Of a DNA stretch of 7,803 nucleotides, positions 1-6,434 are shown piece after piece. The notes beneath the pieces are model-generated. The model was not told the origin of the DNA. It saw nothing but the letters and a program-made list of their open reading frames with translations, and searched no databases. This stretch comes from JAWKTM01 sp041399085 (GTDB taxonomy: Bacteria > Planctomycetota > Planctomycetia > Pirellulales > Pirellulaceae). The position numbers were made by a program, and so were the translations under genes. The stretch spans positions 1 to 7,803 of the forward strand of contig JAWKTM010000130.1 of NCBI GenBank assembly GCA_041399085.1, written 5' to 3'. Each line of letters begins with the position of its first letter. The stretch's first letter is position 1.

Positions 1-1232
1 GCTTCGCCTAAACGATTCGTCGAGCCGACGATACGGCCGCCTTTCACGCCGCCGCCTCCCATTAGGCAGAACATGGCGTTCCCCCAGTGATCGCGGCCCG
101 GCGTCCCCATACTGCCCGGAGGCCCGCCGTTGCCGCCGTCGTTCATCCGCGGCGTGCGACCGAACTCGCCACACAGCACCACGAGCACCCGATCGTACAA
201 ACCTCGGTCGGCCAAATCGGTGAATAGCGCCGAGACGAGTTGGTCAATACGAGGCAGATAGTTGTTATAGCCCGACTGTAGATTCCAGTGGTGATCCCAA
301 CCGCCGAAATGGCAGGTGACAAACGTCGTCCCGGCTTCGACCAGACGGCGAGCCAACAGCGTGCTTTGACCCCATGTATGACGCCCGTACGCGTCGCGAA
401 CCGTATCGGGTTCTTGCGACAAGTCGAACGCCTGCCGAGCCTTCTCGCCGGCCACCATCTCGAACGCCTGCTGGTCGAACCGATCGACTGCGTCCATGGC
501 GCCCGAATGGTCCACGCCTCTTCGTAACTGATCCAGCTCGCGAATCAACGTGCGACGATCGGAAAGCCGGTCGATCGTCAACGTATTCTGCAGCGAAATG
601 TTCTTCACGGCGAACTTCGCGTTGTTCGGATCGCCCTCGGTTTGGAATGGATCGTATTGCACGCCCAGATAATTGCCGCCGAAATATCCGGGCCGCAACC
701 CGATGCTCATGGCGTAAGGGATTGCCACGTTCGCGGGCATGCCCGCTTGGCGCGGCCCGAGCGTTTTGGTCGCGATGGATCCGAAGAAGGGATGCGTGCC
801 GGCGTTGTTCGCGCCGCTGACGCCGCCGCGACCGGTAAGCATCCAGTGGCCACCGGTAAAGTGATCGCCCGAATCGTGATGCAACGAACGGACGATCGAG
901 AACTTGTCGGCGACCTTGGCCTGCAACGGATAGAGCTCCGTGACTTCAATGCCCGGCACGTTTGTTTGAATTGGCGACCAAATGCCTCGATACTCGGCCG
1001 GCGCATCCGGCTTCATATCGTACATGTCCATATGCGATGGGCCGCCGTCCAGCCACAACAGAATTACCGACGTATCCTTGCCGCCCGCACTGGCCGCTGA
1101 AGCTGCCTTCGATCGCAGAATCGTTCCCAATCCCGCCGATGCCATGCCGGCCACGCCAAGCTGAACGAAGCTGCGCCGAGAAACGCCATCGCAATACGCG
1201 CCACTTCGACCGACATCGATACGGAACTGCAT
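1..1232 (-). CDS. DUF1501 family exported protein (partial, C-terminus beyond left edge)
   Basis: Reading the minus strand from an ATG at 1230-1232 gives 410 uninterrupted residues running off the left edge. Residues 18-26 read SRRSFVQLG, a twin-arginine (Tat) signal, followed by a hydrophobic Gly/Ala-rich stretch to about residue 39, so the protein is probably exported folded. The mature part begins with VILLWLDGGPSHMDMYD (D62, H67, D69), the hallmark start of DUF1501 proteins, which belong to the alkaline phosphatase/sulfatase superfamily. Further conserved stretches are GGHWMLTGRGG, CGEFGRTP (E356, R359) and GRDHWGNAMF (D381, H382), then a Gly-rich GGGGVKGGRIVGS. I estimate roughly 50 C-terminal residues are missing. 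The start is supported by GAAGG about 8 bases upstream; a GTG nine codons further upstream (1257-1259) is possible but has no better support. The family is very common in Planctomycetes, usually next to a DUF1549/DUF1553 gene, and its reaction is not established. Family assignment is firm; any phosphatase or sulfatase activity is inference. Confidence 0.95.
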   Translation of the reverse strand, partial: MQFRIDVGRSGAYCDGVSRRSFVQLGVAGMASAGLGTILRSKAASAASAGGKDTSVILLWLDGGPSHMDMYDMKPDAPAEYRGIWSPIQTNVPGIEVTELYPLQAKVADKFSIVRSLHHDSGDHFTGGHWMLTGRGGVSGANNAGTHPFFGSIATKTLGPRQAGMPANVAIPYAMSIGLRPGYFGGNYLGVQYDPFQTEGDPNNAKFAVKNISLQNTLTIDRLSDRRTLIRELDQLRRGVDHSGAMDAVDRFDQQAFEMVAGEKARQAFDLSQEPDTVRDAYGRHTWGQSTLLARRLVEAGTTFVTCHFGGWDHHWNLQSGYNNYLPRIDQLVSALFTDLADRGLYDRVLVVLCGEFGRTPRMNDGGNGGPPGSMGTPGRDHWGNAMFCLMGGGGVKGGRIVGSTNRLGE

Positions 1233-1293
1233 CGGAACACCTTCGCCACGGAACGACACGAGGAATTAGAAACATCAAAATACGCCGATGCGA

Positions 1294-1323
1294 ATTCTAA
1301 ACTTATCGGCCACGGAAAGTCAA
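1294..1323 (-). promoter_or_regulatory. Probable sigma70-type promoter of the DUF1501 gene
   Basis: On the minus strand TTGACT (1318-1323) and TAGAAT (1294-1299) are separated by 18 bases. Each hexamer matches the bacterial consensus at five of six positions. Transcription would start near 1287, giving a leader of about 55 bases before the ATG at 1232. Housekeeping promoters in Planctomycetes are poorly defined, so this is a sequence match, not a demonstrated promoter. Confidence 0.45.
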
Positions 1324-1754
1324 TTTCGTTGCGACGAGTTGCTGGGCGAAGGTGGTGTAGTCGCCTCAACACCCGATTCGGGCATCGAAGTTTGCCGACG
1401 GCGCAAACAGTATCGCGCGAAATCCAGCAAGTCAGTAAAACGATAGCCGGTGTCAACGTAATGCTGGATCACGTAAATCAGCCATCTCTTCGCCTCGCTT
1501 TCTCGTTGGCGCAATCGAACCGCAACCGAGTCGACGTTCACTTGCCGGCCGGTCGAGCGTCGTGCGTTGCTCCCGCTCGCCCCGCCAATAACGTCGCGTA
1601 CTGCCGCGCGAATCCCGCCGCTACGAGGGAGCGGGATTTCGGCTTTTACATAACTATTACGCCGTATACACGCTCGACATCGGTCGCACGTCGATGACTC
1701 GTAGAATTCCTGAGCCGTCAACGGGCTGCCCTTACGCGGCACGATTTTCCGCAC
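1320..1754 (-). CDS. Doubtful hypothetical protein, 144 residues
   Basis: A GTG-initiated minus-strand frame encodes 144 residues that I do not recognise. Visible features are a Cys cluster CDRCRAC at about residues 23-29, a basic middle part, and a segment resembling a real helix-rich fold, AKRWLIYVIQHYVDTGYRF (about residues 87-105), followed by a Ser/Pro-rich tail. Codon choice is not obviously unlike the neighbours, and there are few rare codons. I see no convincing ribosome binding site. Its stop codon overlaps the -35 element proposed for the DUF1501 gene on the same strand, so if real it would lie directly upstream of that gene. It may be a small lineage-specific gene, a decayed remnant, or a chance frame in GC-rich DNA; chance is quite possible. 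Confidence 0.22.
   Translation of the reverse strand: MRKIVPRKGSPLTAQEFYESSTCDRCRACIRRNSYVKAEIPLPRSGGIRAAVRDVIGGASGSNARRSTGRQVNVDSVAVRLRQRESEAKRWLIYVIQHYVDTGYRFTDLLDFARYCLRRRQTSMPESGVEATTPPSPSNSSQRN
1611..1638. repeat. 8-bp perfect inverted repeat (hairpin) in the intergenic region
   Basis: AATCCCGC at 1611-1618 pairs perfectly with GCGGGATT at 1631-1638 around a 12-base loop. A second possible pairing, TCCCGCT (1571-1577) with AGCGGGA (1630-1636), would compete with it. On the plus strand a short run of four T follows a few bases later (TTTCGGCTTTT), so a weak terminator is conceivable, but no plus-strand gene ends here. Function unknown. Confidence 0.4.
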
Positions 1755-1839
1755 GGCGAAGTTCGGCGCGCCCTATGCGACGACGCCATTTCACTTTTGT
1801 CATCAAGCACTCAACGCAACTACCGAGAGCATTTTATCC

Positions 1840-2919
1840 ATGTCAAGTGTTATCGATCCCAAGAAGAAGACATCGGCATCCGCCGCGACGGTTAAAAAAT
1901 TGAAGAAGGCCCGCAAGGCGAAGGACGATCGGCGGCGCGAAAACCGCGAGTCGCTGGACCATCCGTTTCATCCGACAGAGCAAACCGGCCACGACCGAAA
2001 GGCTCATGACAACTCGCCCGGCGAGGCCACTTGGCAGACGAAAGCGATCATGGGAACGGTCGTGCTGTTGCCCTTCCTCGGGACGATCGCGGCCATCGTG
2101 CTGGCTTGGCAATACGGACTGATGGGCGGATTGTATTTGGGCCTGATGATTGGCGGTTGGGTTTTGACCGGCATGGGCATCACCATCGGTTTTCATCGGA
2201 TGTTGACCCATCGGTCGTTCGATACCTACGGCTGGGTGCGAGGATTTTGGGCCTTGATGGGTTCGTTGGCCATCGAAGGATCGCCGCTGGTTTGGTGCGC
2301 CGTGCATCGGATGCACCATCAATTCAGCGATCAAGATGGCGATCCCCATTCGCCGCATTTGCATGGCAAAGGTTGGAAGAACTGGGTGAAGGGTTTTTAT
2401 CACGCTCACTGCGGTTGGATGTTCGGCGGTGCATGGAGCGAGTCGATCGTGAGTCGCTACGTTCCCGACTTGGCGACCGACCGAACGCTAGTAGTGCTCG
2501 ACCGGTTTTATCTCGGCGTCGTGGCGCTCAGCTTGCTCGCTCCGGCGGCTATCGCTGGTTTGGTCACGATGAGCTGGCAAGGCGCCGCGCTCGGCTTGCT
2601 GTGGGGTGGCTTAGTACGTATCTTCGTCACGCATCACATCACTTGGTCGATCAACAGCGTTTGCCATGTCTTTGGCGGGCGCGAATTCGATTCGGGCGAC
2701 GACTCGCGCAATAACTTCCTGTTCGGCTTGCTCGGTCACGGCGAAGGATGGCACAACAACCATCATGCCTTCCCGACATCGGCCCGCCACGGTTTGCGTT
2801 GGTGGCAGATCGACACAAGCTGGATCGTGATTCGCACGATGCAGATGCTCGGCTTGGCCTGGAATGTTCGGGTGGCAAACGAACGGATTCAAGAAGCCAA
2901 GCGATTGCCAATCGGCTAA
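1840..2919 (+). CDS. Acyl-CoA (delta-9 type) fatty acid desaturase
   Basis: Encodes 359 residues of the membrane di-iron fatty acid desaturase family (stearoyl-CoA desaturase-like), which introduces a double bond into a saturated acyl chain using O2 and an electron donor. All three histidine boxes are present: HRMLTH (119-124), HRMHH (156-160) and HNNHH (305-309). The additional Asn/His iron-ligand motif NSVCH (272-276) is also there. Hydrophobic segments at about 70-91, 93-117, 223-243 and 246-264 fit the family's two pairs of membrane helices, with all histidines facing the cytoplasm. The first roughly 65 residues are an unusual hydrophilic extension, very Lys/Arg-rich in residues 8-36 and absent from many bacterial homologues. 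The ATG at 1840 has only a weak GAGAG upstream, but the next Met in frame (71) would cut into the first helix. The gene stands alone, ending at a hairpin convergent with the next gene. Its likely role is unsaturated fatty acid supply for membrane fluidity; substrate position and acyl carrier are inferred. Confidence 0.95.
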   Translation: MSSVIDPKKKTSASAATVKKLKKARKAKDDRRRENRESLDHPFHPTEQTGHDRKAHDNSPGEATWQTKAIMGTVVLLPFLGTIAAIVLAWQYGLMGGLYLGLMIGGWVLTGMGITIGFHRMLTHRSFDTYGWVRGFWALMGSLAIEGSPLVWCAVHRMHHQFSDQDGDPHSPHLHGKGWKNWVKGFYHAHCGWMFGGAWSESIVSRYVPDLATDRTLVVLDRFYLGVVALSLLAPAAIAGLVTMSWQGAALGLLWGGLVRIFVTHHITWSINSVCHVFGGREFDSGDDSRNNFLFGLLGHGEGWHNNHHAFPTSARHGLRWWQIDTSWIVIRTMQMLGLAWNVRVANERIQEAKRLPIG

Positions 2920-2944
2920 CTCGCCAACTCGCTCGCTGGCGAGT
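2919..2944. repeat. 8-bp inverted repeat overlapping the desaturase stop codon
   Basis: ACTCGCCA (2919-2926) pairs perfectly with TGGCGAGT (2937-2944) around a 10-base loop. It begins at the last base of the TAA stop and is followed by AAGAATTC, without a T-run. It may stabilise the 3' end of the desaturase transcript or may be incidental. It lies 27 bases before the stronger hairpin at 2972-3003. Confidence 0.4.
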
Positions 2945-2971
2945 AAGAATTCAACAGTATGAAACAAGCCC

Positions 2972-3003
2972 GCAGCCGAGCGATCCAACAATCGCTCGGC
3001 TGC
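2972..3003. terminator. Bidirectional terminator hairpin between convergent genes
   Basis: GCAGCCGAGCGAT (2972-2984) and ATCGCTCGGCTGC (2991-3003) form a perfect 13-bp GC-rich stem with a 6-base loop CCAACA. On the plus strand it is followed by TGGTGTTTTC, and on the minus strand by GGGCTTGTTTC. Both have short, imperfect T tracts. It sits between the stop of the desaturase and the stop of the minus-strand hydrolase, eight bases from the latter. That is where a shared intrinsic terminator is expected. The weak T tracts leave open a role mainly in 3'-end protection. Confidence 0.75.
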
Positions 3004-3011
3004 TGGTGTTT

Positions 3012-3860
3012 TCAGCCCCAAGAAAACCGTTCGCCGAGTTCCAGCACCCGCAGCGGTTGTTCGAGCTCGGCCGCGGCCGATCGGCATTCGTCGGGCGTGA
3101 CCGTGTTGAACTCGAACATGTCGTAGTGGCAAGGGATCAGCAAACGGGCCCCGATATCACGAGCCAACTCGGCCGCTTCGCGACCCCAAAGATTGCCAGA
3201 CACACGACGCTCGGGCAGCCGGCCGTTGATCGGCAGAATCGCGATGTCGATCTCGAATGGGCGCAGCCACTCGACCATCCCTTCAAAACGCACCGTGTCA
3301 CCGCTGTGGTAAATCGTGTGCGGACCGCAGCGAGCGACGAAGCCCAGGTATCGATGTCGGCCCTGTTCGTCGCGGTCGAGCGTCTCGTGAGCGGCCGGAA
3401 CCGCGTGCAGGGTGAAGCCCGCGACGCTGAACGACTGGCCGGCGTCGACTGGTGTAAGGCGACGCGGTTCGACTCGTAATCGTTCCGCGGCAAACGCCTG
3501 ATTCGCGGCCGGAACAACGATCGTTATCTCGGGGTTCGCCTGTATCATCGGCCCGAGCGTCTCCGCGTCGAGGTGGTCGGTGTGATTGTGGCTAGAAGTC
3601 ACGACATCGACAAAATCCAACCGCGCGGGCTCGACGACCAGCTCACTCATCCGCTCGTGCGGCTTGTCGGTCGCCGCGTACTTGTTCGTCAACGAATCGG
3701 ACAAGTACGGGTCGAACAGCAGATGCCGCCCTTGCCACTGGGCCAAGAACCCGCTCTGCCCCAGCCACCACAAATGAAACTGGTCCGAGATGCCGCGTGC
3801 CGCGCGGATGTCGGCCAGCAAGGCGTCATGTGCGAGTCGCGGTTGCTTGAGTTTCCACAT
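3012..3860 (-). CDS. UlaG-like metallo-beta-lactamase-fold hydrolase
   Basis: Encodes 282 residues on the minus strand from an ATG at 3858-3860, preceded by a good GGAG ribosome binding site six bases upstream. The frame stays open upstream to 4223, but that part lies antisense to the next gene and has no family similarity, so it is excluded. The metal-binding signature is complete: HNHTDH (91-96), H158 in PAAHE, D188 in YHSGDT and H245 in PCHYDMF. The segment PINGRLPERRVSGN (210-223) followed by a C-terminal HYDMFEFN resembles UlaG (L-ascorbate-6-phosphate lactonase) and related hydrolases that bind two metal ions. No signal peptide is seen, so it is probably cytoplasmic. No ascorbate-utilisation genes are nearby, so the substrate is unknown; lactone or phosphodiester hydrolysis is inference from the family. 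It is divergent from the PSCyt1/DUF1549 gene and convergent with the desaturase. Confidence 0.92.
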   Translation of the reverse strand: MWKLKQPRLAHDALLADIRAARGISDQFHLWWLGQSGFLAQWQGRHLLFDPYLSDSLTNKYAATDKPHERMSELVVEPARLDFVDVVTSSHNHTDHLDAETLGPMIQANPEITIVVPAANQAFAAERLRVEPRRLTPVDAGQSFSVAGFTLHAVPAAHETLDRDEQGRHRYLGFVARCGPHTIYHSGDTVRFEGMVEWLRPFEIDIAILPINGRLPERRVSGNLWGREAAELARDIGARLLIPCHYDMFEFNTVTPDECRSAAAELEQPLRVLELGERFSWG

Positions 3861-4083
3861 GGTTGGCTCCGCCTTGTTTTTGTTCAAACGCGTGAGTTGC
3901 TTTGCCGAGGCCGGGAGACCTTCGCCGAACGCCTTTTCGCTTGCCCCCGGCTGGCGGAATGAATTAACATCGCTTGATGCATTCACCCGTTGATCCGCGA
4001 AACCATGAGGCCGCGTCGTGCGAGTTGGAAATATCGCGTCGAAAGTGCTTTCGGACAATGCCGAGTTGTTGCGCCGGATAGGA

Positions 4084-6270
4084 ATGGCGAATCGCGTTCG
4101 CGTCCGCTTGGTTGTTCTCTTGATGCTGGCGGCGGGAAGCTGGCCGGTCCGCGCCGAGCCGTACACGCCGCAGAATTTTGAGAACGACATCATTCCGATT
4201 TTGACTCGGTTCGGTTGCAACACGTCGGGCTGCCACGGAAAAGCCGAAGGGCAAAACGGCTTTAAGCTCTCGGTGTTTGGCTTCGACCCGGAAGCGGATT
4301 ACGAAGCGATCGTACATGAAGGTCGCGGTCGGCGCGTGTTTCCCGCGTCGCCGACGGCCAGCCTGTTTTTGAGGAAGGCTTGCGGCGATGTCCCTCATGG
4401 CGGCGGCGTGCGGATTGATCGCCAGCGGCCGGAGTACGAGCGGCTGCGTGCTTGGATCGCCGTCGGCATGCCATTTGGTTCGGTCGATGATCCCGTGATT
4501 GAACGCATCGCGGTCGAACCTCGCGAGCGGCAATTGGCGATGGGCGACCGACAGCCGCTGCTGGTGACGGCTTACTGGAGCGACGGGCGAACCGAGGACG
4601 TCACGGCTACGGCAACCTATCAATCGAACAACGAAGCGCTGGCCGCCGTCGATGAGAACGGCTTGGTATCAATCGGCCAGACGCCGGGCGCGGTCGCGGT
4701 CATGGCATCGTACTTGGGGCAAGTCGATGTGTTTCAGGCGTTGATTCCCCGCGGCGAAACGACCGAGGTTTCCGAGCTCGGACCAGCGCCGGTTGGTTCG
4801 TCGGGCGCGAGCCACCAGATCGACGAACTGGTGCTGAGGCGGTTGGCCAAGTTGAACATAGCTCCGTCGCCGATTTGTGATGATGCAACTTTCTTGCGGC
4901 GCGTCTACTTGGATGTGATCGGCACGCTGCCGACCGCCGACGAAGCGCGGCGGTTCTTGGCGGACGAGCGTCCTGACCGACGCCAGCGCATGGTGGACGA
5001 GTTGCTCGAGCGGCCGGAGTTCGCCGACTATTGGGCCTTGAAGTGGTCGGACTTGCTGCGAGTCAACCGCCGTGTGCTCGGGCGTGAAGGCGCCTATACC
5101 TATTACCGCTGGATTCACGACAGCTTTGCGGCCAATAAGCCGCTGGACCAGTTTGCTCGCGAGCTGCTAACGGCCGAAGGTCCGTTGTCCGAGTCGCCGG
5201 CCGGTCAGTTTTATAAGGTGGTGCCGAAGCCGAACGAAATGGCCAGTACCGTTTCGCAGGTGTTTCTGGGCGTGCGGATCGAATGCGCTCAGTGCCACCA
5301 TCACCCTTGGGATCGCTGGGGGCAGAACGATTACTTTGGCATGCAAGCGTTCTTTACGCAGGTGAAGTTCAAATCGTCGCCGCTGGGCGAGATGCTCACC
5401 AGCAACGGCAACGCGGCGACGAAACATCCACGCACCGGTGCGGCGGTGTTGGCGCACCCGTTGGGCGAAGTCGAGCCGGAAGAAACGCCGGAGGGCGACC
5501 GCCGAGAGCTGTTGGCCGATTGGCTCGTCGCTGGCGACAATCCCTGGTTTGCCCGCAGCTTGGCGAATCGAACTTGGGCCCATTTTCTCGGCCGAGGATT
5601 GGTCGAACCGGTCGACGATTTTCGACTGACGAATCCGCCCACGAACCCCGAACTGCTCGACGCGCTCGCTCAGCAGTTAGTCGACAGCGGGTACGACTTC
5701 CGGCAACTCATCCGTACGATCATCGCCACACGAACCTATCAACGAACGACTCGTCCCAACGAATCGAACGCTCGCGACGAACAGAATTACTCGCGGTTTC
5801 CCATGAAACGGATGGATGCCGAAGTGTTGTTCGATGCGGTTTGTCAAACGACGGGAGTGCCGGAAACATTTGTCGGACTGCCGGGGACGCGCCGAGCGAT
5901 TCAGTTATGGGATAGCCAGTCGTCTCATTATTTCCTGACGCTATTCGGACGACCGGTACGAGAAACCGCTTGCGAATGCGAACGAGTGGCGGAGCCGACC
6001 GCGGGGCAAACGCTTCACGTGTTGAACTCGCCCGACATTCATAACAAGCTGCGACATGCCGGCGGACGAATCGGACGGCTGGAGCGCGAGTTGCCTGACA
6101 ATGGCGAGCTGGTCGACGAACTCTATCTAACCTTCTTCAGCCGGCGGCCGACGTCTGACGAGCAAATGCCGCTAGTCGCGCATCTGGCAAACTCGGCGAA
6201 TCGCCGCGAGGCCGCCGAAGACATTGCATGGAGCTTGATGAACTCGCTGGAGTTTCTCTTCAACCACTAA
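4084..6270 (+). CDS. Secreted PSCyt1 / Ig-like / DUF1549 / DUF1553 protein
   Basis: From the ATG at 4084 this is 728 residues; an in-frame GTG at 4018 gives 750. The ATG start gives a classic Sec signal peptide (residues 1-24, basic MANRVRVR, hydrophobic core, then PVRA before EPYTPQ). GTG 4018 has a well-spaced GAGG (4006-4009) but yields an unusually long n-region, so the start remains open. Domains (728 numbering): a PSCyt1-type cytochrome-like domain at about 25-130 with CNTSGCH (C45, C50, H51); a bacterial Ig-like (Big_2) domain at about 140-223; DUF1549 at about 244-428 with a canonical heme motif CAQCHHHP (C401, C404, H405); and DUF1553 at about 473-723. These domain combinations are typical of planctomycete exported proteins and are usually encoded beside a DUF1501 gene. 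Here the DUF1501 gene is on the other strand, about 2.85 kb away. The function is not established; heme binding and a role at the cell surface or in polymer degradation are inference. The gene is complete, ending in TAA at 6270. Confidence 0.95.
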   Translation: MANRVRVRLVVLLMLAAGSWPVRAEPYTPQNFENDIIPILTRFGCNTSGCHGKAEGQNGFKLSVFGFDPEADYEAIVHEGRGRRVFPASPTASLFLRKACGDVPHGGGVRIDRQRPEYERLRAWIAVGMPFGSVDDPVIERIAVEPRERQLAMGDRQPLLVTAYWSDGRTEDVTATATYQSNNEALAAVDENGLVSIGQTPGAVAVMASYLGQVDVFQALIPRGETTEVSELGPAPVGSSGASHQIDELVLRRLAKLNIAPSPICDDATFLRRVYLDVIGTLPTADEARRFLADERPDRRQRMVDELLERPEFADYWALKWSDLLRVNRRVLGREGAYTYYRWIHDSFAANKPLDQFARELLTAEGPLSESPAGQFYKVVPKPNEMASTVSQVFLGVRIECAQCHHHPWDRWGQNDYFGMQAFFTQVKFKSSPLGEMLTSNGNAATKHPRTGAAVLAHPLGEVEPEETPEGDRRELLADWLVAGDNPWFARSLANRTWAHFLGRGLVEPVDDFRLTNPPTNPELLDALAQQLVDSGYDFRQLIRTIIATRTYQRTTRPNESNARDEQNYSRFPMKRMDAEVLFDAVCQTTGVPETFVGLPGTRRAIQLWDSQSSHYFLTLFGRPVRETACECERVAEPTAGQTLHVLNSPDIHNKLRHAGGRIGRLERELPDNGELVDELYLTFFSRRPTSDEQMPLVAHLANSANRREAAEDIAWSLMNSLEFLFNH

Positions 6271-6421
6271 TCGCAATGGCCGAATTCGTCTCGGCGACCG
6301 ATTCAGCAGCACGCGCCGCGCAGCGTGGTTTCGTGGCATGAAATCCGCCGTATCCAAAATCGGTAGCGTCGCCTATCGTGACCGGTGGTGTGATTCTTGC
6401 CGCGATTGGACCATTTTTTAA

Positions 6422-6434
6422 GGGCTGTTGGATG
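6422..6434 (+). promoter_or_regulatory. Ribosome binding site deciding the pyrophosphatase start
   Basis: AAGGG (the two A's at 6420-6421, then GGG at 6422-6424) stands seven bases before the ATG at 6432. This favours the ATG over the in-frame GTG at 6378, which has no comparable site. Confidence 0.6.

Larger units (their letters stand above)
1233..1839. other. About 600-base intergenic region without a recognised gene
   Basis: This stretch separates the divergently transcribed DUF1501 and desaturase genes. It contains the likely DUF1501 promoter at its left end, one weak minus-strand ORF (1320-1754), an 8-bp inverted repeat (1611-1638), and the desaturase leader on the right. I saw no tRNA, no transposon ends and no direct repeats. 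No clear promoter hexamer pair is visible before the desaturase. Confidence 0.6.

Noticed and set aside
946..1456. Overlapping minus-strand frames around the DUF1501 start
   Set aside because: The frame carrying the Tat signal and DUF1501 motifs is unambiguous. The others are off-frame readings of the same bases.
1500..1545. GGTTCGATT on the minus strand resembling a tRNA T-loop
   Set aside because: The flanking bases do not form the required 5-bp T-stem, and no acceptor or anticodon arm is visible.
1797..1826. TTGTCA as a -35 element for the desaturase
   Set aside because: The positions 17 or 18 bases downstream (CTACCG or TACCGA) are poor -10 elements, and the leader would be only about a dozen bases long.
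2031..2714. Alternative plus-strand frame of 227 codons inside the desaturase
   Set aside because: It is fully contained in the desaturase gene, Arg-rich, and has no recognisable motif, so it is an overlapping shadow frame.
3861..4223. In-frame N-terminal extension of the UlaG-like hydrolase to 403 residues
   Set aside because: It runs antisense over the start of the PSCyt1/DUF1549 gene and shows no family similarity. The ATG at 3860 has a strong GGAG site and gives the normal domain start.
3964..4623. Long minus-strand frame of about 220 codons
   Set aside because: It is antisense to the signal peptide, PSCyt1 and Ig-like regions of a confidently identified gene. Composition is Arg/His-rich, as expected of a shadow frame.
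6318..6335. Short GC-rich hairpin (CACGC/GCGTG) after the DUF1549/DUF1553 gene as terminator
   Set aside because: The stem is only 5 bp with an 8-base loop and no T-run follows, so it is within chance expectation for GC-rich sequence.
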